Assembly (NCBI RefSeq): GCF_022965805.1
Contig: NW_027331355.1
Span: 248,001 to 312,000, forward strand
DNA: 64,000 nt
Reading direction: 5' to 3'
From: Primulina eburnea
Lineage: Eukaryota > Streptophyta > Magnoliopsida > Lamiales > Gesneriaceae
Positions 11,298 through 22,078 of this stretch are shown here, one piece after another. Both the position numbers and the translations under genes were made by a program. Position 1 is the stretch's first letter. Each line of letters begins with the position of its first letter. The notes under the pieces were generated by a model. It did no database searches and had not been told where the DNA came from. It saw only the letters and a program-made list of their open reading frames with translations.

Positions 11298-13746
11298 GAA
11301 TTTTATTGCGGCATTTTATTTTAAGTTGAGAATGGAGCATTTTAAATGATTTATTTAGTTTTTAGTATTTTAAAAGCCTTAATTATTAGGTAATTTTATG
11401 ATTTTAAAATTTTAGAGATATGACACTTATGCATTTTAATTAAGAGATTTTGTTAAAGTTAGAGGTGTGTTAATATTTTTAATTAGTTGTTAATTACTAA
11501 TTAAGAAATTTATTTTCCTAGTTAAACTTCCCTAATCCCCTCCTCACTACCAAACTCACGCACACCCCTCTAAACACACACACATCCATGTTAAAACACA
11601 CAACACACACATACACATTTCACATTCATATTTTTAGAGGAAAACCTAGGGTTCTAAAGCAAGAGCAGCAGCCGCCCTTCCTCTAAATATTTCCAGCAAA
11701 TTTAGTGAGTTTTATTTCATGAAATCGTGCCACGTTCATCCCGGTTCAACCCTCGCATCCATCCTACTTCAGTGTCGTCATTCGAAAACGTTAAAGATTT
11801 AAAAGCACGTATATTTTATTTTTCCTGTGTCGATCATGTCATAGTATATGTTGTGTTGTTTTATGCGTAAAAATACATGTGTGAAGTGTAAAGTTTGAGC
11901 GGTAATTGTTTAGATCGCATTTTGAACGTTTCTGGATGTGAAAATCTCGTTTTTATTGTTCTTTTAAAAACTGCGATTTGTCGGTGGAGATTTTTAGAAA
12001 AATTTCAACATGAAAATCGTAGAAATTTTCGATACCTTCGATTTGATATAAAATTCGAAGTATTTGGATAAACAATTGAGTGAGTTATGGTGAGTTTCAT
12101 GGGAGTGCTCAAACTGCGTTTTCTGAAAATGTGTTATTTATGTGTTCTTGAAGTTTTTGAGTTGCAGGCTTCGTTGGGAACCATTGGTGGATCGCTGCTG
12201 CGTTTGGGTATTGTGAGTATGACATTGGGATAAATTTTGGTGCTTAGTCTTGTGTCGGTAGGCACTTGGTTGCGTTAGAATTCGTAGGAAGTATTTTGGT
12301 GTCAAAATTCATTTTAGGGATTATGTTGCGTAGTTGTTGTGAGTCGTCGTTTTTGGGGGCTTTTGTTTGAGTAGAATCCCTGTCATAGCGTCCTAAGATG
12401 AGTCTTGATAGATTGGTTCATGATTCATATAATTGAGTAGGAGTTTTAAGCTTCGTGTCGCGGAGTCCAGAAGACTCGGTGCCCGAGCGGTAATATTTTA
12501 CCGCTCGAGCGCCACTCGCTCTGTTCGAGTATTTTCCCCAGAAGGCTCGGTGCTCGAGTGGTAATTTATTACAGCCCGAGCGCGGACCCTGGCGCGCGTG
12601 CTGTATTGTTTTACCACCCGAGCGCGGCCCCATCTGTAAAAATATTTTGTTCTTTCTTCTTTTCAAGTTCTATAGTGAGTTCATGTCTTTTATTTTTTGG
12701 TAAATGTTCACACATCATTTTAGAGATTGTTCGGGGTCGATGTCATGGGTTAGTACGACGATTTAATGAGGTCAAGTCCCGAGTGATCTAGAATGTTATA
12801 AGCTAACTATTTAATTCGGTGGTGAGCAAGAATACATACGTCTTAGTATGCAAGTTAAGTGTTGAAATTCATGTTATTATGTGTAGCAGTGGCCCCAAGC
12901 GAGATCTAACGAATCCCTCAACGCTAAGTAAGTATGTTTGACGTGCATAAAAAAATATTTTAAGTTTTTGAGGTATGTTAAATGTCTTGTGACAAAATTA
13001 TGTTTAGGATTGGAAAGCGTTAAATTATGAACGGAGACCAATCCATCCGTTAAATTATGAACGGGTTTAGATCGAGATTGGAAAGCGTTAAATTATGAAC
13101 GGGGACCAATCAGCCCGTTAAACTATGAACGGGGATCTCATGTATGTGGCAGTGGATTCGTCCCTGCCAGCCCAGTACTGTGGTTTAGTCTGATCAGGCG
13201 ATTATGTTATGGGTCACTTGCATGGAAATATATATCTTCGCAAAATGATGAAGTTATGTATGCTCAATTATGTTCAAATATGCAAGCATGTTTAAGAAAA
13301 GTTTATGTTGATGGCACGTCTAAGTAGGTACGTACGTATGTTCAGGTTTTGATATGCAAGTTCAAGTTTTAAGTATGTAAGTCCTATTTTAAAGTTGCAT
13401 GTGATTTTATTATGTAGTAATTTTTACTTCCAGTTTAGACGTGTTGAGTCTTTAGACTCACTAGACTTGATCGATGCAGGTGAGGATGTTTATGAGGAGG
13501 CTGGAGGTGGGGACCAAGGAGCAGGCTTGGACTGAGCGGGAGACAAAACCCGAGGACCGCCCATGTTTTTGAAATTTTTATGAAATGCTCAAATTCTTTG
13601 ATTTTATGTTTCGATTTATGATGTTTTGAACAAGTATTTTCTTTAGCAAACTTTTTATCTAATCACAATTTGAAAGGTTATTTTATATTTAAGAAAAATT
13701 TGAATTCTTCCACAAATTTTGAGTAGTAAATGTACGGTACGTTACA
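11298..13746 (+). repeat. LARD LTR 3 (3' LTR, 5'-truncated)
   Basis: Matches LTR1 from about position 1045 onward and ends TACGTTACA at 13746. It is the most divergent copy (for example around 11980 and 13600). It holds the third palindrome cluster (about 12480-12627) and the tandem repeat block (about 13005-13140). The 5-bp duplication TTATT follows. Confidence 0.8.
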
Positions 13747-13751
13747 TTATT

Positions 13752-13945
13752 TGTTTGACAATTAAGTTGGAGCCATCATCAATCTTTTAAGATTGATAGG
13801 TAAAATTTTTTTAAAACACTATATGAATGTCATTTTGTGTTTTATTGTATTTGCTACACATCTTAGTGTTAGGGTGCTCGGTTTTTCATGTGTGAAAAAT
13901 ATTTTGAAACTTCCGTTGTCGGGCACCTTAATCGATCCCCTTTCA
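13752..13945 (+). mobile_element. Angela-like Copia LTR, right part
   Basis: Continues the LTR of 1-794 after the LARD: it aligns with the reverse complement of 55453-55640, from 'agttggagcc' to the terminal CTTTCA. It ends in TTTCA at 13945 and is not followed by a PBS, so it is either a solo LTR or the 3' LTR of an element to the left of the window. Confidence 0.75.
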
Positions 13946-14004
13946 CCATCGCCCAATACAATTAAGAATATGAGTCACAATTATCGATCTGAATTCAACG
14001 AAAG

Positions 14005-14100
14005 GAATATGAATATGAATAAGAATATGTTGATACAAATATGGATACGGATATGAATATGAACGTGGATATGGATATGATTATGAATATGTGTATGCAT
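14005..14100. repeat. Degenerate TATGAA-type hexamer repeat
   Basis: Irregular run of 'gaatatgaatatg' and 'ggatatggatatg' words. Simple low-complexity DNA; the ORF over it (13793-14056) has no ATG-supported coding character. Confidence 0.7.
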
Positions 14101-14254
14101 CATGAAAATGTTTTTATTTAAAGTTTATGCATCTTGAAAATGTTTATGAAAATGTTATTGTTTAAAGTTTATGCATCTTCATGAAAACGATATTTTAAGT
14201 ACAAGTATTTTTCACGGTCATGTGATCTGTATATATAGTACTTTTTATCAAAAA

Positions 14255-14702
14255 TATGATGTGTTGAGTCTTTAGACTTACTAGGTGTGATTGATGCAGA
14301 TGGTATTGATTATGAATATGATAATCGAGGTCTTGATGGTTGACTTTGCTGGAATGAAGGTGCACATAAACCGAGGACTGACGTTAGTTTTCCGCACTTG
14401 TTATGATTCATGATTTTAAGTTATGTTAAAGATATTTTTACGACTTTTATTTATGTTATAAGAGATTTTTGAAAGGTTATAGTATGAGCTATACTTTTCA
14501 AATAATGTTTTTAGGTTTGTAAAACGTTTGACGATCTTATGATTCAAAATATTTTCCCTTGGATTTTTAAATCTTAGTTGGATATTTATTTTTAAAATGG
14601 TGACAACATATTTTAAAATATTTATATATATGTAAATTTGAATTATGGATATTAAGAAAAAAATTTCTAGCACGATTTAAGAAAACGAGTAGTAGACGTT
14701 TC
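14255..14702 (+). mobile_element. Decayed gypsy LTR tail
   Basis: Contains 'gttgagtctttagactta' and a following block ('gatgcag..gaggactg') in the same order as the 3' third of the LARD LTR (compare 3096-3215), but strongly diverged. It ends near 14702 after 'agtagtagacgtt'. Probably the 3' end of an LTR from a related chromovirus family; no flanking duplication was identified. Confidence 0.5.
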
Positions 14703-15309
14703 AAAAGCAGTTGCAATAAAGTGGGAAATGTTCTTAGTGGGGAAAGTGGGTTGGTGGATTAGCTCGAGAAACTTGACAGTTAAAGCAAGAAATGTGAATA
14801 TTTGAAATGTAGGTCATGAATTGGAAGTTGAAATAGTAAGTCAAACAAAAATGAAGAAAGTGGAGAGGTAACATGCTCCATATTCCTGAATTTGGAGGAT
14901 GACAGTTAGAAGTAATTATCATATTAAAATGAAGAAATGAGTCACAAACAGCTCTCGCAATCAAATATTCAAATTCTTTCCGATTTCGGCAGTCCATCGA
15001 TGACACATTTCAAATATAAATTTTATTTCTTACATTTATATTTTCCAGATTTCAATATTATTTTCATATTATATTTCCTAGTTCCTTTAAATTTCCAACA
15101 GCTTATTTTAATTCTTTTATTGTAAATTTATACATAATTCCTTTCATTAATGGCAAAGCTAATTCTATTATCATGATGGAATTTTTAAACTCCATTTCTC
15201 ACTTTTACAAATTATTTTCCTTACTTATGGACGCCTACTAGGGGATATTCAAATTGATGGTTGAACCGAGGCTCAAATTCGTTTAATTTAGAAGCTATAT
15301 AATTTCTTT
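14703..15309. other. AT-rich spacer, nothing recognised
   Basis: No repeat, gene or RNA was recognised here. Overlapping short ORFs on both strands (14734-15006 minus, 14937-15125 plus) show no motifs. Confidence 0.5.
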
Positions 15310-16288
15310 TAGGATTGGTTGGGATGGCTCAGGAGTTTAGAAACACCTCGGCTTCTTTAACTTCTTTTCTGAAATGTGAATCAGTTGAGGAACTGATCCA
15401 AGAATCTATTGTGTCGATATAAATCAGTCAACTTATACAAGTACAGAATAAGACTGAAATATAGATTAAATACTTAAATTAGACTGAAATGAACACAAGA
15501 GTTTTTCTGGATGTTCGGAGACTTCAAATGCTCCTACGTCACCCCTTCTATCACAAAGATATGATTTCACTAAAAGACTTTGATATATTACAACAAATTG
15601 TAAAAACCCACTTTAGTTGGTCTTACACACTGCAAAACTGAAACTCTTAGCCTAAAAATTTTTACACAGTTTGTTAAAGTAAAATATGCTCTAATTCGTA
15701 GCCTGAATGCTACTGATAAATATAAGAATGTAGAGCTTAGATTTGCGATCTGAAAACTTGAGAATATGATCGTGAAGTGTATCGCAATTGAAAAAAAAGG
15801 TGTATCGCAATTGATTGGTTTGATTGATTTGTATATTTTCTTGTTCTTTGTCACCAACCTTCTTCAACTGATTTTATTAACTATATATATTCTTCGAACT
15901 CAACGGTCGCATTGAATGCATTTAATCTTCATTTAATGACAAATATGCGTTGATTCATCGTGTAATAGATTTATGTGACAGTAGTACTAGGTTTTTAGAC
16001 TGTTCTGTTCTGATACACCTATTCTGCTTTGGTACGACCTGTCAGACTGTTCTGCTGATCTTTCAACTGATTTGAGGGCAACTCATTTGAAGTGAATTGA
16101 TCAGCCGATGAGTTCAGCTGGACATTATCAGTTGTAACTAATCTCCTATCATTTACGAAAACTTCAGTTGATAAAGTTTTTCAGTTCACCTCAAAACGAA
16201 GTCTTTACTTTCGTCAGTTCAATCAGTTGGATTCTTCATTTCCTTTAAATTTAATTTGTCAAACTCTGAAACATATAATATTCTAACA
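15310..16288 (-). mobile_element. Sirevirus-like Copia LTR (3' LTR)
   Basis: On the minus strand the sequence after an A/G-rich tract begins TGTTAGAATATT at 16288, a typical Copia LTR start. A TATA-like box lies at 15881-15891 and AT-rich polyadenylation-like sequence at 15400-15500. The left edge is a guess because no second LTR is in the window. Together with the upstream ORF this looks like the 3' end of a Sirevirus-type element. Confidence 0.5.
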
Positions 16289-16303
16289 ATTTTTCCCTTT
16301 TTT
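16289..16303 (-). other. Polypurine tract of the Sirevirus-like element
   Basis: Minus strand reads AAAAAAGGGAAAAAT directly before the LTR start, itself preceded by 'ttttgtcaaacac'. This order is characteristic of Sirevirus/SIRE1-type 3' ends. Confidence 0.55.
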
Positions 16304-16886
16304 GTGTTTGACAAAACATAGGTTTCTTGAACCGATGATGACAAAACTGATTGTAGATAATGTACATATTTGTACATATTGAGCAATGATAATTTTTATT
16401 GATTTGAAAAAGGTAAGTACATATTCGTACAAAAATTTCAAATAAAAATTAAGCCTCCAGACTAATCAACTGATTTAGGACACTCAATTTTTCTCAGTTG
16501 GTATCAGTTGGCTTGTCTAGTTCAGTTATCTTTTTACTGCTTTCTCATGCTGCATCTGTCTTATGTTCTTCCACCCTTTAGGTCAACACCCTTCACTCTT
16601 GTGAAGAGGAGGAATGATGAACTCACTTGAGCAGATACTTCAGCCAGCTGTTTTAGCATTGTTTCGATCTTGTTAGATAGACTAGTATGCAAAACTTGTA
16701 AAGTATGAACTGATCAACTAAACTTAAAATAATCTTCGAATTCATTGTAGATAAAATAATTCTTTTAATGTACATATTCGTACAAAGAATGAAGTAAGTA
16801 TCTAATCCTATGTACAGATTCGTAAAAAGAACAAAGAATCTTCAAATCTTCAAGTCTTCAACCATTAAAATGAAGTCAGATGATCT

Positions 16887-17763
16887 TCATACATTCTTCT
16901 TCTTTCTTTTGTCTTCTTCTGTCTCTGTAATAATTTCTCCTTTTTTGTCAAGCACATCCACTTTCCTTGTTAACATGCGGACATCTGTTGCAATATATGA
17001 TACGACATTCATCATAATGTTCTGCAGCAAGTCAATCATTTTAGTAACTTTTTCTTCAAGAAATTCAAATCTCCAGCCGACTAATGCTTGAGTTTGGAAG
17101 TGAGATTCAGCCGACAGTCTGTCTTTCTTGATTTCTTTAGTTTGGAGATAAAGAGCAGTCACACTCTTGTTAAGTTGATTCAGCATGTCTGTTGTAAACT
17201 CATAGTTCGAGTTGAGCTTCAAGGTATGTGCAAGCTGAGTAGACTGTATAGCAGAAATAGCAGTCATCATATTGGCAAGGTTCGTCTGAATGGTTTGAAG
17301 TTCTTCAAATAGGGCATCAGTGTCTGAAATTCCATGAGACATGGCTCCGCAAGTTTCTGGAATCTATCCTATTTTCTTCTTGAGTAAATACAACCATCAC
17401 ATTGTCAGTTGGTTCTGTTTCTTGCACTACTATTTCTGAAATATCTCCAGTTGAAGGTTCCTGTGGAGGAGACGAGACAGATGGAAGAGCAGAAGTAGAG
17501 GAAGGTTATTCGGTTGGTTCGACAACTGCTTCTTCAATTGGTTCAACAACTGGTTCTTTAGTTGGTTTAACAACTGGTTCTTCAGTTTGTTGGAGAACTG
17601 CCTATTCAGTTGGTTGAGAGACTGCCTGTACGGTTTGATCCAAAACTGCCTGTTCAGTCACAACTTCTGACTGAACTGGCCCTTCAGGTTGATAAAAAAT
17701 GGGCTCCTCAGCTGGTTCTTCAAAATAGACAGCTTGAACAGGTGGTTCTTCAGTCATAATCAC
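16887..17763 (-). pseudogene. Env-position ORF of Sirevirus-like element, 3' part
   Basis: Downstream half of a minus-strand coding region whose upstream half is at 26002-27180; the Athila element sits between them with perfect ATCAC duplications. From 17763 leftward it encodes a Glu/Pro/Thr/Val-rich stretch with a degenerate 27-nt repeat (unit like Q-P-T-E-E-P-V-V), with in-frame stops. A frameshift near 17340 leads into an open frame of about 150 codons from an ATG at 17342, rich in heptad-like Leu, Ile and Met positions and probably coiled coil. Position between a (lost) pol and the polypurine tract fits the env-like ORF of Sireviruses, whose C-terminal coiled coils are known. Host origin cannot be excluded. 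Confidence 0.45.
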
Positions 17764-19095
17764 TGATAGAGGTGGATTTTACGTGTTTTGCGTATCTTTA
17801 TGTCACATTGTGTTGCATTTATCATTTAGATTTCATGCATTTTGTGTTATTTTAGCATTATTTATGTTTCTGGTTATTTATGAGTTTAGTTGGTGAAAAT
17901 GCAGATGAGTTGGGAATAAACTGAAGATTTAAAGAAAAAATTCGAAAGTCCAAGATGTAGGAAAAAGAAATTTTGCGAAGACCATCCGCCCGGGCGGAAA
18001 GTTATGTCCGCCCGGGCGCGCCAAAGAAGAAGAAAAATACAAGATTTGCAAAGACCATCAGCCCGGGCGGAAACTTATGTCCGCCCGGGCACACTCGAAA
18101 TTTTGGAAAGATTTGCTGGTCGATTTCTTCCCTAATTTTCTGGAGGAGGCTGATAAGGGAAGGCTAGGGACTAGATTTTGAGATTATTCAGACATATTGG
18201 GAGATTATTGAAGGCGGCTAGAAGCTGGGAGGAGCGTTTTCGCGCCGAAGTTGAAGATTCGAAGAATTCCGGGCACCGTTCTTCACGTTTTCATCTATTC
18301 TAGTATTTCTATCTTGGTTTTCATCTTTTAAACATTGTTGAGTCTATCTCACTATGAATTCTAGTAGCTAAACTTAATATTTGTTGGGATTTAAGGGGAG
18401 CCTACCCCAAACTTTGATTTGAATTAATTTATATTCGATTGTTGCGTTATTCTTGATTATACTATTGTTTGATTGTGTTGTTAGAGCGTTGCTAACTTTA
18501 ACAATGTTTTTATATTGCGAGTGAGTTCGAGAGAATAAATTGTGATAGGAACGAGTAGTAAATCCGTGGATCTACAACATAGTCCTTAGGGTCGAAAACT
18601 AGGGGATTTCATAAATCGAAATGCGATTCACTTTTGATAAATAATTAAAGACATTTAATTACTTCATTGAGTCGAATTAGTTTGGCATAGCTCGAGAGAG
18701 CGTGTTCAATTGAATAGGAAATCCTGTCGGAAGTATATAATCACTATCGAACAAATTAATAAATTAACGAGGGGTAGGTGAACCGATATTCTCAACAAAT
18801 TCATTTCTCATTGAATTTTACTCAACATTTTAGATATTAATTTTCATTCATTGCTTATTGAATCATTTTATTTGCATATTTATTTGAGCATAGTAGTATT
18901 AATCACTCAATCAATTTTTGTTGCTAAAGATCTAATAACTGGAAAAGAATAATTGTTAAATACAGTCTTCAGTGGAACGATACTCGTACTCCGGTACATT
19001 ATACTATTACTTGACATCGTGCACTTGCGATTAATTTTGAGCATACAAAATCATATTTTTATTGAGGATTCCATAGTGCAAGTTTTGCTCGATCA
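17764..19095 (+). repeat. Athila-like 5' LTR
   Basis: 1332 bp, TGATAGAGG to CTCGATCA. It carries two GC-rich palindromic units at about 17980-18095 (arms like CCGCCCGGGCGG and CCGCCCGGGC around 'aaacttatgt'). It lacks one such unit and a 40-odd-bp segment present in the 3' LTR (25442-25482), so the two LTRs differ in structure. Confidence 0.9.
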
Positions 19096-19101
19096 AGTTT
19101 T

Positions 19102-19120
19102 TGGCGCCGTTGCCGGGGAC
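19102..19120 (+). other. Primer-binding site, first copy
   Basis: TGGCGCCGTTGCCGGGGAC lies 6 bp after the LTR end. This is the standard Athila-type PBS, usually assigned to tRNA-Asp. An identical second copy is at 20422-20440. Confidence 0.85.
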
Positions 19121-19217
19121 TGTTAATTCACAATTTTATTTTCAATTATTTACTTTAGCATTTTCTATTTTACTTTGTTTGGCACCTTCAACTTCTTCGC
19201 AGGTATCTCTTTTGTGC

Positions 19218-19454
19218 ATGCTAAAGTCTCTAGAGTCTGAACTAGAGATATTCGATGCCGATATTGAAAGAACCTTCCGCAGGAGACGAGAACAGCAGAG
19301 ACTTAAAGAACTGATGGAGAGACACGAGCAAGAATGTGAGGAGGAACAACGTGAAGATAGACAAGTTGAGATACCATCAGCCCGGGTGGAAACTTATGTC
19401 CGCCCGGGCGCACTCGAAATTTTGGAAAGATTTGCTGGTCGATTTCTTCCCTAA
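19218..19454 (+). pseudogene. Gag N-terminus fused out into duplicated LTR
   Basis: The frame from the ATG at 19218 encodes the same Arg/Glu-rich helical gag start as the ATG at 20538 (motif FRRRREQQRLKELMERH). After the shared ACCA junction at 19373-19376 it runs into LTR DNA and stops at 19454. It is a by-product of the tandem duplication, not a functional gag. The GC-rich palindrome supplies its last codons. Confidence 0.75.
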
Positions 19455-20415
19455 TTTTCTGGAGGAGGCTGATAAGGGAAGGCTGGGGACGAGATTTTGA
19501 GATTATTCAGACATATTGGGAGATTATTGAAGGCGGCTAGAAGCTGGGAGGAGCGTTTTCGTGCCTAAGTTGAAGATTCGAAGAATTCCGGGCACCGTTC
19601 TTCACGTTTTTCATCTATTCTAGTATTTCTATCTTGGTTTTCATCTTTTAAACATTGTTGAGTCTATCTCACTATGAATTCTAGTAGCTAAACTTAATAT
19701 TTGTTGGGATTTAAGGGGAGCCTACCCCAAACTTTGATTTGAATTAATTTATATTCGATTGTTGCGTTATTCTTGATTATACTATTGTTTGATTGTGTTG
19801 TTAGAGCGTTGCTAACTTTAACAATGTTTTTATATTGCGAGTGAGTTCGAGAGAATAAATTGTGATAGGAACGAGTAGTAAATCCGTGGATCTACAACAT
19901 AGTCCTTAGGGTCGAAAACTAGGGGATTTCATAAATCGAAATGCGATTCACTTTTGATAAATAATTAAAGACATTTAATTACTTCATTGAGTCGAATTAG
20001 TTTGGCATAGCTCGAGAGAGCGTGTTCAATTGAATAGGAAATCCTGTCGGAAGCATATAATCACTATCGAACAAATTAATAAATTAACGAGGGGTAGGTG
20101 AACCGATATTCTCAACAAATTCATTTCTCATTGAATTTTACTCAACATTTTAGATATTAATTTTCATTCATTGCTTATTGAATCATTTTATTTGCATATT
20201 TATTTGAGCATAGTAGTATTAATCACTCAATCAATTTTTGTTGCTAAAGATCTAATAACTGGAAAAGAATAATTGTTAAATACAGTCTTCAGTGGAACGA
20301 TACTCGTACTCCGGTACATTATACTATTACTTGACATCGTGCACTTGCGATTAATTTTGAGCATACAAAATCATATTTTTATTGAAGATTCCATAGTGCA
20401 AGTTTTGCTCGATCA
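19373..20415 (+). repeat. Duplicated partial Athila LTR
   Basis: Starts inside the LTR, corresponding to 18054, and runs to the LTR end CTCGATCA at 20415. With the following PBS and gag start it is the second copy of a tandem duplication with offset 1319-1320 bp. Copy 1 and copy 2 differ by only a few bases, so the event is recent relative to insertion. ACCA is shared at the breakpoint. Confidence 0.85.
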
Positions 20416-20421
20416 AGTTTT

Positions 20422-20440
20422 TGGCGCCGTTGCCGGGGAC
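20422..20440 (+). other. Primer-binding site, second copy
   Basis: Same PBS as at 19102-19120, 6 bp after the duplicated LTR end and just upstream of the longer gag. Confidence 0.85.
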
Positions 20441-20537
20441 TGTTAATTCACAATTTTATTTTCAATTATTTACTTTAGCATTTTCTATTTTACTTTGTTT
20501 GGCACCTTCAACTTCTTCGCAGGTATCTCTTTTGTGC

Positions 20538-22078
20538 ATGCTAAAGTCTCTAGAGTCTGAACTAGAGATATTCGATGCCGATATTGAAAGAACCTTCCGC
20601 AGGAGACGAGAACAGCAGAGACTTAAAGAACTGATGGAGAGACACGAGCAAGAATGTGAGGAGGAACAGCTTGAAGATAGACAAGTTGAGATACCACGCC
20701 GCATACCGATGCTGGAGTATGCCCAACCTTCTTTGGATGGAGCATGCCCCAGCATTGTGAGGCCTATGGTGCGAGCAAACCAGTTCGAAATCAAACACAG
20801 TCCAGTTTGGAGGATCTGCAGTAGATGACCCAAACACGCACATCGCAGATTTTCTTGAAATTTGCGATACTTTTAAATTCAATGGAGTTTCTGATGATGC
20901 TGTTAGGTTGCGTTTGTTTCCTTTCTCTTTATGTGATAAAGCTAAAACATGGTTAAATTGTTTGCCTGTAGGTTCGATCACCACATGGGAGGATATGGCG
21001 AAAGCATTTCATCAAATATCTTCCTTCATCTAAGACCATGAAGCTTCGGGCAGACATCACCACCTTTGCTCAATTCGAGCAGGAGTCGCTGTATGAGGCA
21101 TGGGAACGCTTCAAGGATCTACTAAGAAGATGTCCACATCACGAATTACAACTTGGGTTAGTCGTTCAAACATTTTATTATGGTTTGCTTACTCCTAACC
21201 ATACTTTGGTAGATGCTGCTGCTTGTGGAAATTTGTTGAGAAAAACTGCGGAAGAAGGATATGAGTTGTTGGAGGATATGGCTGCTAGCAGCTATCATCC
21301 TCAATCAGAAATAAACAACCAGCGGAGGAGTGCAGGAGTTCACCAGGTAACCGATTTTTCTGCTATTACTGCACAACTTGATGCTTTAAACAGGAAACTA
21401 GACAGCTTGAATGTGTGTGGCACGGCTATGCGTCTTCAAGAGATATTCTGTGAAAAGTGTGGAGGGGAACATTATGTGAGGGACTGTCAAGATGACAATC
21501 CATTTTATGTGCAAGAAGGGGCATCAATAAATCAAGTGGGAGTCCAAAACCGCCCAAGGAATGACCCTTATTCGAACACATACAATCCGGGGTGGAGACA
21601 ACATCCAAACTTCTCATGGGGTGGTCAAAACAGCCAGAATCGACCACAAGGAGGACAATCATATGGGAAACAACCGATGTACAGATCTGATCCTCCTAGA
21701 GAAGAGAAGTCCAATTTGGAGCAGATGATGTCTAAGTTCATCTCGTCTACCGAGACTAGACTACAGAATCAGGATGCATCGATAAAGGGGCTTGAAAATC
21801 AGATTGGGCAGTTAGCAAAGATGATAGCAAGTAGAGAGCCAGGCACCTTGCCAAGTAACACAGAGACAAATCCAAAAGAGCAAGTGAAGGCCATCGAGTT
21901 GAAGAGTGAGAAAATTTTAGAGTCGAGAGAAAAAGGAAAAAATCAAGTGCCGGATGAACTGACTGAGACATCTAAAGGTAAATCTTCTAACACTGCACCA
22001 GCACCCACTGCACAATCCAAAATCGTTATACCCCCTCCTTTTCCTGCAGCATTGAAAAAAGCAAAACTTGATGCGTAA
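20538..22078 (+). pseudogene. Athila-like gag, frameshifted
   Basis: Capsid/nucleocapsid protein that would package element RNA. ATG at 20538. The first frame (to 20828) has the charged helical start, then loses frame where a short segment is missing. The next frame (about 20800-21032) carries the retrotransposon gag core (motifs ADFLEICDTFKFNGVSDDA and LRLFPFSLCDKAKTWL). After a second shift the frame from about 21014 runs through ERFKDLLRRCPHHEL, a Gln/Asn-rich stretch and a zinc knuckle CEKCGGEHYVRDC (C-x2-C-x3-H-x4-C) to TAA at 22076. That stop sits in an otherwise continuous frame into protease, as expected for a Gag-Pol polyprotein, so it is probably a single-base nonsense change. Confidence 0.8.

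Larger units (their letters stand above)
795..13746 (+). mobile_element. LARD-like non-coding gypsy element, LTR-int-LTR-int-LTR
   Basis: Three long LTRs (795-3398, 6004-8696, 11298-13746) alternate with two near-identical internal regions that hold no gag or pol. The LTRs start TGTGA(C/T)GT and end ACGTTACA or GCGTTACA, an imperfect inverted pair. A PBS follows LTR1 and LTR2 and a purine tract precedes LTR2. Outer flanks read TTAGT (790-794) and TTATT (13747-13751), a 5-bp target duplication with one mismatch. Removing the element rejoins the interrupted Copia LTR without a gap, which confirms both ends. Long LTRs, a non-coding interior and a chromovirus-like end suggest a large retrotransposon derivative mobilised by a Tekay-like partner. 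The third LTR probably arose by unequal recombination. Confidence 0.85.

Noticed and set aside
19101..19454. Longer gag start reading through the PBS
   Set aside because: That frame begins at TTG inside the primer-binding site; the first ATG (19218, 20538) is the sensible start.
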